Notes: generated from the sequence alone by a model not told the origin. Numbered from the stretch's first letter, positions 11,700 through 23,579 are shown. The stretch is 64,000 nucleotides of DNA from Corydoras sp. C115 (GCA_019802505.1 JAFMOC010000002.1:664001-728000); one strand, 5' to 3'. Translations and numbers: made by a program.

Positions 11700-12360
11700 T
11701 TGGCCCCACTGTCTACATCTATGGCATTAAGTGAAACATGCTTTGTGTTCAGTGTTTTGCACAGCGCTGATGTGATATGAAATGCACCTGTGATCCACTA
11801 CACTTGCAGATGCATCTGAAGCCAATAATCAGTCCCAGTATATTACTGTTAAAAGGCTTCTTGTCATGGAGTGCGGACGCTGAGACATTAACGTTGCTAC
11901 AGTTTGGAGGAATGCTTCCTTCAACACAGTGCTCCTTCAAGTGCACAGCAACTGCAGTCGGTTTTAATCTCTATGTGTATCCGGGCTGCCAACCTTTTAT
12001 TTAACTGTGTCATACATGGAGCTGGAGAGTTAGAAGGGAATGTGCACTGCCACACCGCTGTCCGTCTAAGCATGGCACAGCAAGTCTTGTTTAACTGCTG
12101 AATGGAAGATCAGGCAGCAACAGAAAGCCGCCTGCAGGCTGCATGCTGTAAAGGCACGAGTGATACAACTCCCGCTTCCACAGGCTCCTCTCTTATGAGC
12201 ATCTGGGGAGGACAAGGCTCCCCCAGTGTTGGCTCAGTCAACACAGAAGCTTAGGACCAGATCGTTAAGCACCCTTTTATATGAGTTATACCTTGTTGCG
12301 CTATGTGTGATATGTAAGATGTGCATGTGCCTCATTTATATTGCTATTATTATAATTATT
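11700..12360. other. Less AT-rich unassigned block in a TRIM intron
   Basis: Base composition is visibly more GC-balanced than its surroundings, with short open frames on both strands and no family resemblance that I recognise. It may be an old retroelement or a lost exon region. No function can be claimed. Confidence 0.3.
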
Positions 12361-12374
12361 TTTTATGTTGAAAT

Positions 12375-12662
12375 CTTTTATTCATTCATTCATTCATTCA
12401 TTATCTTCCGTTTTATCCTATATTAGGGTCGCGATGGGATTCCCCATGCCCATCCAGGGGTGTACGTTTTGGGCGCTGGGCAGATACACTCAGGACAGGG
12501 AGCCAATCCACCGCTGGGCACACACTCACCCACACAGACACGCACGCACACACACTCCACATGGGGCAACCTGGAGAACTCAACTGACTTGATCCATGTT
12601 TTTGTACTGTGGAGGAAACCGGTGAACCCGGAGGAAACCCACGCAGACACGGGGAGAACATG
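12375..12662 (-). mobile_element. 5'-truncated SINE copy
   Basis: Tail (ATTC)n at 12379-12400. The body runs through the GGGAGAACATG segment at about 12652-12662, with the tRNA-like head absent. It lies 43 bp from TRIM exon 2. Confidence 0.88.
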
Positions 12663-12704
12663 CTTAAAAAGAAAAGCAGGTGTTTTCATTTTAATGAGAC
12701 TCAC

Positions 12705-12800
12705 CTCAGCTTTAGTGATCTCTTTTGTTTGCTGTGTAATGAGATCCTCCATATTTTTGTTATCCGTTGACAGGAAGGTTAGTGGTTTCATAAGAGTCCT
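12705..12800 (-). CDS. TRIM protein exon 2 (96 bp)
   Basis: Acceptor TTCCTGAAG, donor GCTGAG|GTGAGT. Exactly 96 bp, the standard size of the first coiled-coil exon in TRIM genes, phase 0 at both ends. Encodes RTLMKPLTFLSTDNKNMEDL and a further helical stretch ending EITKAE. Confidence 0.88.
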
Positions 12801-12984
12801 CTTCAGGAATGTTTGATGGAATGAGAGAGGAGCATATAATGCATTATATAACATAATAATTGTCAAGCTAACTTGTACTTTTTGTTTTACAAATTATAAT
12901 AAATGACACTTTCTTGTTATGATTTGTAGACTTTGTTAAGCATGTTCTCTTGTTAATGTGCATGAAGTTCCTAAGTTCACCAAC

Positions 12985-13431
12985 CTTTATGGGTTCTGCT
13001 GCCTCTTCAACTGGCCTGAACTTGTGTCCTTGGTGTTTCTCACCATCTCTACAGATCAGGCACACAAGAACCTGATCTGTTTCACAGAAGAGCTTTAACC
13101 TCTCATCATGATCCAGGCATACAAGTTTTTCCGCCTCGATAAGAACTCCTTCTGTCACCGAGGTAGCCTCGTCCCTGTCTTTTAAGGCTTGTTGCTCTGA
13201 CAGGTGCTCTTTCACGGCATCCACCATATTTCTGAGAATCCGGTTGGACCGGAGATCCCACATTGTGTATGGTCGACGGCATTCTGGACACAGTCTTAAT
13301 CGACCACTGGCCTGCGAGTGGTTGCTGATACACTGTCGGCAGAAAGTGTGGTCACACAGCAGACTCACCGGGTCTGTGTAGTCCCCCAAGCACACTGAGC
13401 ACTGAATCTGCTTAGACAGACGAGAATCCAT
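12985..13431 (-). CDS. TRIM E3 ubiquitin ligase exon 1: RING and B-box
   Basis: ATG at 13429-13431; 149 codons to the donor AAG|GTTGGT. A C3HC4 RING spans about residues 10-56 (CSVCLGDYTDPVSLLCDHTF, then CISNH and CPECRRPY) and binds the E2-ubiquitin conjugate. A B-box 2 follows at about residues 103-138 (CLDHDERLKLFCETDQVLVC, then HQGHKF). With exons 2-6 the mature protein is about 492 residues with the full RING, B-box, coiled coil, B30.2 order. Closest in feel to TRIM35/TRIM62-type fish proteins. Fish TRIM families have expanded strongly and many act in antiviral immunity, so orthology is not asserted. No lesions seen. Confidence 0.92.
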
Positions 13432-14324
13432 TGCAGGGTCTGTGTCGGTCGCAGTTTGTCTAATCGTTCAGTAAGATTTGAAACAGTACAGTTTGTCTCT
13501 TCTGAATTCTTCCAGTCATGAACAAGAATGTTTACATTCACACTGTCAGTGGTAATAACAGCTGCTGATGATCAGATGTCCTTCACATAGAGCTAGAATG
13601 AGGGGGTTTCCAGGAGTGTATTCGTTCCCCCTCAGTACCCCCCACCAATGAACTCTTGTATTCCTCTGTGTTCTATATTTGGGAAGCCTCATACATAGAT
13701 CCTTATGGACTCTAACTCATATTCTCTCTCTCTTTTAAAATCTCTTAAGCTTTATATTTAGTAAAGCATATATTATAATTCTGTACCTTGGGCTACTCTA
13801 ATCAATGTGCTACTCTAATCTCAACTATAGACAAAACAAACTAAACACATTTTTTGGATCTATGTAATAAGACCTAATATTTGAAGAACTAAATCTTTAG
13901 CTTGTAAAACTTGTAATATAGACCCAATAGTTGAAATTAAGTAACATGAAATGTGCATGAAATGATAGAAAGCAACAGGTGACTGAATGATCACGTGGAC
14001 ATAACATGCAGTTCCAGGCCTGAGTCTCTGTTAAGCATTTGCTCTAAATTTAGGAAGGCTTCATGCAACAGAACATTATTGACACCTCTCACAAAAACAA
14101 CTTCCTTTGTTTGTCATAAAATAAATTAGCTTTATTTCTAAGAAACGTCCAACAAAAACTTTAACTACTATTTGATTTTTTTTGCCTGACTCACAACAAA
14201 TGTTTGCATTGCAGGTATCAAATTTAGATTTAATTAAGATTATTAATATTCAGACAATATAAAATACATAAAGATATTATGCCTAAACATTACAACTTCA
14301 CGAGCTTTTATGACATTCCTATTC
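13432..14324. other. Upstream region of the TRIM gene
   Basis: Presumptive promoter side of the minus-strand TRIM gene. AT-rich, with no clear TATA box or CpG island and no other gene. Confidence 0.35.
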
Positions 14325-15258
14325 ATTTATGGTCCTTAATAGCATTTTCTGTTCTGGGAAGGCTTTCTACAAGAAATTGAACCCAAAGTTTTATTGACTT
14401 TTAGGTCTGAGTTAAGATATACTTAATTCTACTTGGTTAAATATCCCCAATGTGGGACTATAAATATAAATATAAAGTTATATCAATACCAAACATACCC
14501 AACCATGTCTTTATGGAGGCTGCTTCGAGCACTGAGACATTGGAACAGAAAAGGACTTTCCCCAGCTGATCCTACAAAGTTTAAAGCATACAGTTGTTCA
14601 AAATGCATGTCTAGGTTCTGGACTTTATTAACCAATCATAAAACAACTGAATGAAACACCAGAATTCAATGATTATGAGGTGTGCTTTAATTTACTTGTT
14701 TAAATTGTGCATTATTAAACCAAACAGTAAAAAAATATATTCTTACATTTGTATTTTTAAAAATTATGTCACAAAGCGGCTTTACAGTGTTATAAGCCTG
14801 AAGCCCCAAAGAGCAAGCCGAAGAGACAGTGGCATGTACAGATTATGTCGTGATCAGATGTCCGTAATCAACAATTTAGTCCAGCAGGACTGCAATGCTA
14901 CCAGTGCAACAGAAGACCAGCAGGACTGCAATGCTGCCAGTGCAACAGAAGACCAGCAGGACTGCAATGCTGCCAGTGCAACAGAAGTCCAGATTCCATC
15001 CAGTAATTGTCAAAGCTGCATCGCTATTGCAGTGCCATGGACGATAACTCGACAAAAAAAGCAGACAAAAAAGCAGTTAGAGCTAAAGTGATAAAGCTCA
15101 GTAATTGTAAATGCAATTACTTAAACAGTAATGTTTCTGAAAAGGCTTTCCACAAGACTTTGCTAAGTGCTAATCTTATACACCTGTGCTAATGGAACCA
15201 AATGAAATTCTAATTCATAATAAAAAGGTGTGTCCTAATATTTTTGCCTATATACTGT
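14325..15258 (-). mobile_element. Old Tc1-like relic interrupted by a LINE tail
   Basis: Same family as 1604-2063: TCTGGGAAGGCTTTCTACAAGA near 14353, CCCAACCATGTCTTTATGGA near 14499, and the terminal GTGTCCTAATATTTTTGCCTATATA at about 15230-15255. The middle (about 14760-15100) is a foreign insertion listed separately. Confidence 0.7.
14760..15100 (-). mobile_element. LINE (L2-like) 3' tail with a 36 bp tandem repeat
   Basis: Reading the minus strand, ACTGTAAAGCCGCTTTGTGACA (reverse complement at about 14769-14791) is the same 3' motif as at 38620 and 44560, typical of L2-like LINE tails in fish. It contains three near-identical 36 bp units at 14880-14988, beginning CCAGCAGGACTGCAATGCT. The unit is a multiple of three, so it shows up as a 12-residue repeat in an incidental ORF. 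Confidence 0.6.
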
Positions 15259-15684
15259 ATGTTCTTTGTTAAATTAATAATATGATATAATCTATGCATA
15301 TTTTTGATTAACATATCATTGCCAGGTAACCCAATAAAAAATCCAGGCTTTAAAGGTTTTAAAACAAATGTTTATGTTTTTTTTATAAACATACTAATAA
15401 AAGTGTAATATTATTAAATGAATTTTAAAATAATCCCAATTAATTATTTAGGTTTGATTTTTTGCTGTGTGCTCAAGCAGAGTAACAAGAAAACACCAAA
15501 GTAAGCATGGGTGTTACCAGATTGTTTCCTGTTTAAAAGACATTTCTGTATTTACATTTCTTGAAGCCAAACCTATACTGGCTTTGGACATCAGGTAGTC
15601 AGGTCCACACTTAAAAAAAATATTTCTTCTCTGATACTAAACATGGAACACAGGCATATCACGTCAGTTAAATATGTCTGAAAT

Positions 15685-15779
15685 TCATTCATTCATTCAT
15701 TATCTCCCGCTTTATCCTCTATTAGGGTCGCGGTGGGGTTCCCCATGCCCATCCAGGGGAGAACGTCTCCGGCGCTGGG
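15685..15779 (-). mobile_element. Strongly 5'-truncated SINE with 12 bp TSD
   Basis: Only the tail and the last about 80 bp are present. Target duplication ATGTCTGAAATT at 15673-15684 and 15780-15791. Confidence 0.92.
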
Positions 15780-15791
15780 ATGTCTGAAATT

Positions 15792-17458
15792 AAGATTGTT
15801 CTAATCAGTAAAATGAATATTGTTGTACTATTAGCTTAGTTTCTCAAAACATGATTCAGTTGTTACCTGATAATATTAATAACTTTATTAAAATTTTATA
15901 AATATAATGTATAAGGTCATACATCTTCATTTTAATTTTCATTGGATGCTCTAAATGGCTTTTTGTTCTATCGTAGTTGTTTGTGTTAAGTTAAAAACTA
16001 CACACTGTAAGAAAATCATTTCAATAGGAAATTGTACTCTGTGAAGCTCAAAAAAGACATATTTAATTTAAAAAAGCACAATTACAAATGTTTAACCTAT
16101 TACAAGCATTTTTAAATGAGACTTAAATGAATGAAGTATGTCAGGTTTTCCGATGAGCAAGAGACAAACAATTATATGCTTGAATTGTTATTGTATTTAA
16201 GCCACTATAAATTTCCTTATACGATACCACAGCTCCACTCTTGTTAGCCTGTCATAAGCTTTTCCAGATCTATGAAACATATAGTGATTCCTGTATTATA
16301 ATATATTATAATATATAATAATAATATAATAATAATATAATCTATACATAAAAGCCTAGTTGCTCAAAACAAGTTTCAGTTGTTACCTGATTTTATGAAT
16401 GCGCTCATATATCTTTATTGTAATTCTCATGGAAAGCTAAGGAGCTTTTTGTACTACGGTCCTAGTTATGGGAGCAGTCATAGGCTTGCGGCTAAGGAAC
16501 CAGCCTTGAGACCTGAATGTCTGCGGTACGATTGCACTGTAGGTAAAATTCCATCAACTTTCCTAAAGTAAACATTTATATTGCTGAACTGATAATGATC
16601 TATCACCAGCAGCATCCTCTGAGCACTGATAGGTTAAGTATTAAAGGATGACTAACACAAACTGCAGAAACTGATGAGCTACTTGTTGTTAATGTTCCTA
16701 TTATGTTGCTTGTTTTACGACAATAACATTTAGTGATTTATGCTATTGATTTAATCTCACATACATTAGCAGTTACTAAACTTAAATTTTAACTGCTGTT
16801 ACATTTTTCAAACTATATAAAATATTTTGCAAATTGATATGTGTCCTGAAACAAAGATTTATGTAAGCAAAGGCAACATTCCTGAAATAAGGAAGAATGA
16901 AGCAATCTGGTTATACACTCATACTGATTCTGCTTATCACTTTTTGCAGAATATTCACATTTTATGAAGTTAATTGGTCATTTGCCTTATAGCAAGAATG
17001 CTATAAAAGTATATTCTTCCATCCAAAAACATGCTAAGTAAATCGGCCCTATGAGTTTGGTTTAGATCTAAATGTGTGTTAGAATATGGCAGAGGACAGA
17101 CACATACACATGTGACAGACTGATAACTTGCCAAATGACTCTATAAGAATACATTAACTAGAAAAAAAAAAAAAAAAGGAATTAAAAATAACTTAAATTA
17201 GAACTTTAAATGTATAACAACATGGACAAACATGACTGGCATTGTCTAAATAACCTTTGGGAGACAGTTCTGGCTGACATCACAGGTAAATTTGTCTTTA
17301 TTAAAAAAAGACTAAAGGTGTTTACTTGCAATGACAGAAAATGGTAATTTGTAGTTATAGTGGCTGTAGTTTGAGTTTGCTAAGAAAATTTAGATAACTT
17401 AAAAGTCATGTATTATGAGAAAAAATCATAATACAGCGGGGAAACAATGAAGGTAAAT
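15792..17458. other. Intergenic AT-rich sequence
   Basis: No gene found. AT-only stretches at about 16290-16340; a poly(A) run at 17161-17177. Confidence 0.45.
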
Positions 17459-17469
17459 GACTCACCTGC

Positions 17470-17764
17470 TGGCTTAGTGGTTAGCACGTTCGCCTCTCAG
17501 CACTAGGGGTTCCCGGTTCAAACCCAAATCTGTGGTGGAGTTTCCATGTTCTCACCGTGTCTGTGCGGGTTTCCTCCGGGTTCTCCAGTTTCCTCCCACA
17601 GTCCAAAAACATGGATCAAGTTCAATTGAGTTCTCCAAATTGCCCCATATAGAGTGTGTCTGAGTTAGTGTGTGCCCAGCGATGCCCAGCAAAATGTTCT
17701 CCACTGGATGGGCATGGGGAACCCCTATTAGAGGATAAAGTGGAAGATAATGGATGGAGGGATG
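17470..17764 (+). mobile_element. SINE copy with 11 bp TSD
   Basis: Starts inside the A-box region (TGGCTTAGTGGTTAGCACG) and ends GATAATGGATGG. Flanked by GACTCACCTGC at 17459-17469 and 17765-17775. A short internal deletion occurs near 17690. Confidence 0.9.
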
Positions 17765-17775
17765 GACTCACCTGC

Positions 17776-19240
17776 CATGTGGTTTTGCTAACTGTGTCTC
17801 TATCTGTGCATTAGGATACTGTAGAGAAGCTTTCTGGGGAAGTAAAACAGAGACCTAGAGACCTGGTCCTGATGTCTGAAATGGAAAATGTTTAATTCAG
17901 GCCCACTTTAAAGTGTACATAGTTTGCAACTCCTGAAAAGTGTTTTTTGCAGAAATGTTGCAATAAAGCCAGTTTAGACTACATCACTGGCCTTATTATC
18001 ACTCTCAGTTGGCTGTGGTTCTACACTCAATCCAAAACTTCTCAGTCTTCAGTGTCATGCAGACTTATATACATCGATTTTCTAAGCAAGGCCCAAACCT
18101 AAAGTGAAGAGAGGGAGAGGAATCACTGCATTTTAGTCTTTCTGTCTCCATGCATAACATCGTCTACACGAGTTCCTGACATCTGCTCTCCAGCATATAG
18201 TCAACTGCGCTTTGCCTTCCCAATCACTAAAGGAACTCCTGTCTTTCATCAGATGCTCATGCATGAGCAGTAGGTGTCCAGCACTCTAACATTTGCTAAC
18301 CCTCCACCTCTAAACTCTACATTGTCCTCTTCCACTTTGGTGTGGCTGCTGGCTGCGCTAAAGAAGCCAGTAGGCATTTACATGCATTCTCATTGTCCTG
18401 AGTTTCAGCACCAATCTGTCACATGTCGGGGCACAATGAGAGACAGGTTTTTATCAAACTATCTGCTATCTGGTGTAGCTGCCATCATATCTCTTTTCTG
18501 TCACTACTGAAAACCCTCTCCACCTTCTTTGTCTTATGCTTCTCATATAGGCTGCACAGAGACCATTATTGGAACCTCCAGTCTACTTCATCTAATGCCC
18601 TTAGTTCCAGCTTTCCACCACAAACAATGTATGTCCCTGTAAGATCCTGCTGCTCCAAATTGATAGAACTCTTTTTTGCTAAAGGAGAAATATTTGCACA
18701 AGGGCACAGTCATGCTGTAACAGGAAAGGGTCCACCTCAAAATGTAGCCATGAAGTTAGAATGTTGTTTCCACATATTACTAATCATATTTGAACTAATG
18801 AGTCCAGGTTCCTGTTTGGTGAAGTGTTTCTAGGCACCATGGAGTCTTCGAGTGAAAAGGGGTACAATAGGTGTGTGATTAGTCAAATTCACACTGGACA
18901 CAAGAAAGATAAACAAGGCATTTATTAAGACCACAGAACTCAACAAGCTCTTAGTGCCTACAACATCAAACTAAGAAAAGCCTTTAGCAGGTAAGCCATA
19001 TAACACAACATTTTCTTTAAGTATACACTTCCAGTGTCATATTTGGTTTAAAAAAACGACAACAAAAAAAACAACCACCTGAAAAAACCTAATAATATTT
19101 TGGATGGTTTTGTTTTTTCTTGGTTCTTTCTTGAGGTCTCAGTTTTACTTCAAATTAAAAAAGAGAAAAGTCTCGAGACACTTAGAAATTAAAACTAGAG
19201 GAGCTTTCTAAGGAGGTTCATCATTGCAGCTATAATAGTT
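17776..19240. other. Intergenic sequence, no supported gene
   Basis: Slightly less AT-rich at about 18120-18740, with a chance plus-strand ORF (18423-18833) lacking any domain I recognise. Possibly a decayed retroelement. Confidence 0.35.
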
Positions 19241-19570
19241 TTAACTTCTTAAGGAAGTCTTTCTACAAGATTCGGAAGTGTAGATTTTTGGTCATTTGTC
19301 AGATTAAACAAAAGCATCTTTCCCATCTATTCTAGTCCAACCCAAAGGACTGGGGTCAGACCTATAAGTGGATCAGTCAAGTCTCTCCAAACCCAACTCA
19401 TCCAATCAGACTTTTATTGCCCTTTGCTTTGTTAACTGGGGCACATTCATTATGGAAAAGAAAAGGGCCCCAAATTGTTCTTACGGAAAATTGGAATTCT
19501 ACAGTTGTCCACAATGCATGTAGCAACCTGTACACACAGGTGTAGCAAAAGATCTAAATAAAACACACAG
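19240..19570 (-). mobile_element. Tc1-like relic
   Basis: Contains GGAAGTCTTTCTACAAGATTC, CCCAACTCATCCAATCAGAC and a decayed GGGCACATTCATTATGGAA, the same relic family as 1604-2063. Heavily mutated, ends unclear. Confidence 0.6.
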
Positions 19571-20415
19571 TGTCTTGTATACTTGTCCATATAGATTGTG
19601 TATAGTAGAAGCTTCTAAACCTCATTTGTTTACTTTAATAACTATAATATTACTGCATTTCTCATTTAGCTTCCTTATTTTTACATTTTTATTTTAATAT
19701 TGAAACAAACTTATTGCATAGTCTGATGTATTTCTTCAAACAAATATGATTTAATGATTTAGAAATAGCATCTCAAAAATATTTGGAAAAAATACAGAAT
19801 AATTATTATTTAGATATAAACTATGACCTCTAACCTACTACAAGTGGAATTGTATATTGTTTCTTCAAATCGTATTCTCAAATAATTTATCATAAAAATA
19901 CCATGTTCTTGGGTTTCACATTTGCTAAGTGCTCTCTGAAGCATCAAAGTTGATGTAACAAGTGCAACATTTGTCTAAAAAAGGTAGACAAGATAAAAAA
20001 TAACTCACCATATACCAAACAAATAAAGGAAAAAAAATGCAAACTCTGATTTGACAGTCTCTCTAGAGTAAAATACAGAAACCCTATTTAATATCACGTT
20101 TTAAATTACATTTTGAACCTATTGCCTTTCCACATCATGGAAAAACTAGTGAGTTTCTGTGGAAACTGGAGACCTGCCAGCAGTAAAAACTTGCACAGAC
20201 AAGCAAAACGAGAAATGAACTCTGCAGATTATAAAACAGAGAAACACTAAATAGAGTGGACTAGAATCTTTACTTTGGATTGTATTTAGTTACAAAACAT
20301 TGACTCCTGGAAATAAAAATTGCTATGTATTTAGACCAAATTTGGACATTTATACATGTTTTGTTCACCATATGGATAAACGAATATGGAAACTTCACTA
20401 TTTATACTTTACACT

Positions 20416-20750
20416 TACCTTCACTTTATTAGATACACCTTCTTGTTTTAAATTCTTGCCCATTTGATGTACTCATGTGACTGGATTAGACAGTTTTGCT
20501 GTATTTGTAAACATTCTTCATTCACTGTACACTCTGTTAAACACATTAACCTTGTAAAATTAGAAAGATCTGTTGCTGCATAGATTGTGTTAGTCATCTC
20601 TAATCCTTTATTAGTGCTCACAAGATGGTGGTGGGTGGACATTTTTTGTCTGTGAATTTGGTATGGTAAGTGAAACTGATATAATGGACAGTTATTTCCG
20701 AAAAAAGGAGGTGTAACTGATAAAGTAGCTGGTAAAGTAGCTTTCACCTC
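20416..20750. mobile_element. Interspersed repeat with a CTTTATTAGATACACC terminus
   Basis: Begins with ACTTTATTAGATACACCTTC, the characteristic terminus of a widespread fish DNA-element family. The long minus-strand ORF over it is incidental. Confidence 0.45.
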
Positions 20751-21291
20751 ACAGTGACAGGGTCTAAACTAGTAGGTAAATTAGTGATAAATGAAAATCT
20801 GATGAAATGTCCTGAATTCTTACCTGCAGAGCACCCAGTGCTGGCTGGTATATGTTTTTAAGCAGTTTAGAAAACAAATGCATTTGGAAATTTAGGACTG
20901 CATGCTCAGATGTTTTCAGCTCGCAGCCATTTATTGACCCTGAAAGTGTTTATTTTGTGTTTAGAACAGTTTGCTGCAGGCCAGACTATTTTGTCCATAT
21001 AATGTATTTTAAAATTTCTATAGTTAAGCAAATGCAAATAAAAAAGAGGTGGCACTTTCTGGGCTGACATTTGTTTCTTTTTTTAAGTTATTGCTTTAAC
21101 ATTATTGCTTGTTACTAGGCACAACTTACATTACATCATTTTTGTGCAGTCATCCACAAGGCAAATCTCTTATTGTACATATAAACAAAAAAGCTAAAAG
21201 CACATCGTAGAATGAATTAATTTACATATATACAGATTTAAACAGTCCTTATCCTTCCTGTTTGTAGTTTCTCATGCAGCCCATGTTTATG

Positions 21292-21297
21292 TTTATT
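21292..21297 (-). promoter_or_regulatory. Candidate polyadenylation signal of the ASH1L-like gene
   Basis: AATAAA on the minus strand, about 100 bp past the stop of the candidate terminal exon. Inferred only from position. Confidence 0.3.
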
Positions 21298-21397
21298 CTG
21301 TTTGCAGTCGGTTAAAAATTGAAAGCTGGGACTGGACTGGAATGATGATACATCTCCTTTTAACCTCACAGATTCTTTGGTGATGAAAAGCCATCAT

Positions 21398-21470
21398 TTA
21401 TAAATACACAGGAATAGATGAGCTCAGGGTCTTGTCTTTTCCCGTGAACAGCACACAGCAAGACTTTGTC
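21398..21470 (-). CDS. Candidate terminal exon of the ASH1L-like gene
   Basis: A GTTTTTAAG acceptor precedes 21470. Spliced in phase 2 after the bromodomain exon it gives 24 residues (LTKSCCVLFTGKDKTLSSSI and four more) and TAA at 21398-21400. In phase 0 the same acceptor opens a 34-codon frame instead. Neither resembles the PHD or BAH region of ASH1L. This is a speculative call. Confidence 0.25.
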
Positions 21471-22013
21471 CTTAAAAACACAAGAGACCCATGATTAAAA
21501 ACAATGGCCTGTCATCAAAACACAAAGGCTAATCTGAAGACATCGAGAGTAATTTGAGAGTCATAAAAGGCTTGAGTGATAAAATAAATGTGAGGAGAAA
21601 TAAAGTGGTCTGTGCAGTGTCCTTCATGCTGTTGTGTCATTCATCCAGTGTATTACTACTGCAGGTTTAATATATCAAATTTAATACCTTGGCTCAACAT
21701 TTCCTGAAATGTGCAAAAGTCATGGTCACTGCCTTTAAATTACTGTGGCTATATGCTGATAACACATAAATTGTAGGAAATTGTGCACCTTAGAGTGTTT
21801 CATATAACTACAGTACTGGACAAACACAAAAATGCCTATAACGTGTAGTACTGTATGTTCCACTGGTACAAGTGGATTAGACACAGCAATGCTGCTGGAG
21901 TTTTTTAACATTGTGGTCATTGTGTACTGTACTGTACTGTGTAGCTTGTTTTAGTTATCCTCTAATCCTTCATCACGGCTTACATCAGTTCAGCTTGATT
22001 TAAAGTGTGTTAC

Positions 22014-22186
22014 AGTCTAAAAAACATGGATTTTAAGAAAAATGGCTGCTCTAAATTATCCTCAAATAGTATCTGTCTGAGTGTGTGCCCAGGAATGGAT
22101 TGGCAATCTGTTCTGAGTTTATCTGCCGAGCACACGAATCCCCACCACAGTCTATAGTATAGGATTAAGTGAAAGACAATGAAATG
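22014..22186 (+). mobile_element. Diverged partial SINE
   Basis: From AAAAACATGGATTTTAAG through GTGTGCCCAGGAATGGATTGGC to AGTGAAAGACAATGAAATGA. The head is missing and it is heavily mutated. Confidence 0.72.
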
Positions 22187-22254
22187 AGTACTATACACAG
22201 TATAATATGAGCTATGTATATGCATTCTTTATGTAAATGCAGTGATATTTAATC

Positions 22255-22470
22255 ACTTTCAGTGGCATAGGAAAATTTACTGCCAGGAACATCTGACTAT
22301 GGTCTAGGTTGTTTTCAGTCAGTGGTGCACCTGTGTTTTTCATTGCCAAGATAGCAATACACCAGAAACTCATTTCAAGACCACCACACCCATCAGCAAA
22401 GATATTCGTGCGGTTTACGATAACAGTATGCATCAGGATGTGCTTTGCACAGGGTGTAAAATAAAGCCCT
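22255..22470. repeat. Interspersed repeat, copy 1 of a direct pair
   Basis: GTCTAGGTTGTTTTCAGTCAGTGGTGCACCTG... to TGTGCTTTGCACAGGGTGTAA matches 23995-24260 in the same orientation with substitutions. Likely two copies of a dispersed repeat. Confidence 0.7.
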
Positions 22471-22912
22471 GTATCTTCATTTAAAGGATAACTCAAATTT
22501 GACAATTAGAGGATTTTTCAAATGCAACAATTGATGTAAAGTAAATAATTTTTATGCAAACCATATTGTATTCCCTTCTTGTTACCTGCTAATCCATTAT
22601 TTAAAAAACAATCAATTTCAAACAAATGGTTATTATTTGCTAGGAAAACAGCTGCCAATAGACACAGCAAAGAAACCCTGTTTAATATGTGTTCTTCATC
22701 AGTAAAATGAGAATGTTTTCATCGGAAGTGCAGCAACAACTGAGTTTCTCACCTGTTGAACTTTCAGGTTCTGTTTTAGCGCACCACACAGCAGGTCCTT
22801 GATACTGAAGGGCATTTTCTGCCTGTTCTTTGAGGCTCATCATGCCTGTGTGCTTTACAACCACAACATGCCCTGGAAGGTAGGTGTGCAGGCGTCGCTC
22901 CCTATATCTTAC

Positions 22913-23007
22913 AGGAAGTGAACAGAGGCTTCCTGGTGAGTGTTGTGATACATGGCCCTCAGGTGTTGAACGTCACGACCAACAGCTGACTCAGAGCCAT
23001 AGTATTT
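22913..23007 (-). CDS. ash1l: ASH1L-like exon: C-terminal part of the bromodomain
   Basis: Acceptor CATCATCAG, donor CCT|GTAAGA. Encodes KYYGSESAVGRDVQHLRAMY followed by HNTHQEASVHF. It matches the last bromodomain helix of human ASH1L (EKYYGRKSPVGRDVCRLR...HEAS). Joins the upstream exon in phase 0 and leaves in phase 2. Read through the donor, the frame stops at once (TAA), so either splicing or termination ends the protein here. In ASH1L a PHD finger and BAH domain should follow; none was found downstream. Confidence 0.85.
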
Positions 23008-23579
23008 CTGATGATGTGAAATCAAATAAGACAGATGAGGCCATTCAGAAAGGCATTCTAATATTTGCAGATTAATGTTAGAAAGGTATTGAGGAATTTG
23101 CAAAAGATTCAATATCACATTTCTACAACAGTAAAACCCATCAAAGCATGCAGATGGCATTTTTTTCAAAACAGCATGATAGGATTGCGTTTTTGCTGTA
23201 CTGTTTTTAAACAATGTTATCAGAGTTTGCTAATATAAAAAAAAAACTTTGAATAAAACACAAATGACAAGTTGGACCATTGGACAGAAAATAAGCATGA
23301 AGTGAAAAAAATCACTCCTGAGAACTAGCAGAAGATATATGGCCCTTTTTTAGAGGTCTTTAGCAAGCCATCAACCATGCTCTACACAGCTAGAACTAAT
23401 TATAACTAATTCCTTTAATTATTCATAGGTGTCTTTTGGGCTTAACTTTCAATAAACCACTCAACACGCCACTTGCCGTTCCCTTTAAGAGGCAGATGCG
23501 TTCTGACATTAGCTTTAGATTTGCTATTTCAACGTCACAGCAACCTGGACTTAATGCGCTGGCCCATGATGTATTACAT

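Noticed and set aside
14880..14990. WQHC strings on the minus strand resembling the ASH1L PHD finger
   Set aside because: They arise from the 36 bp tandem repeat in a LINE tail, recur three times and lack the other zinc ligands.
18423..18833. 136-codon plus-strand ORF
   Set aside because: No domain, no splice context and low-complexity residues; treated as chance or decayed repeat.
20448..20747. 99-codon minus-strand ORF
   Set aside because: It overlaps an interspersed repeat with a CTTTATTAGATACACC terminus and shows no protein family.
22741..22920. Open minus-strand frame after the bromodomain exon (GHVVVVKHTGMMSLKEQAEN...)
   Set aside because: It is in a different phase from the bromodomain exon, the implied intron would be only about 30 bp, and it does not resemble PHD or BAH sequence.
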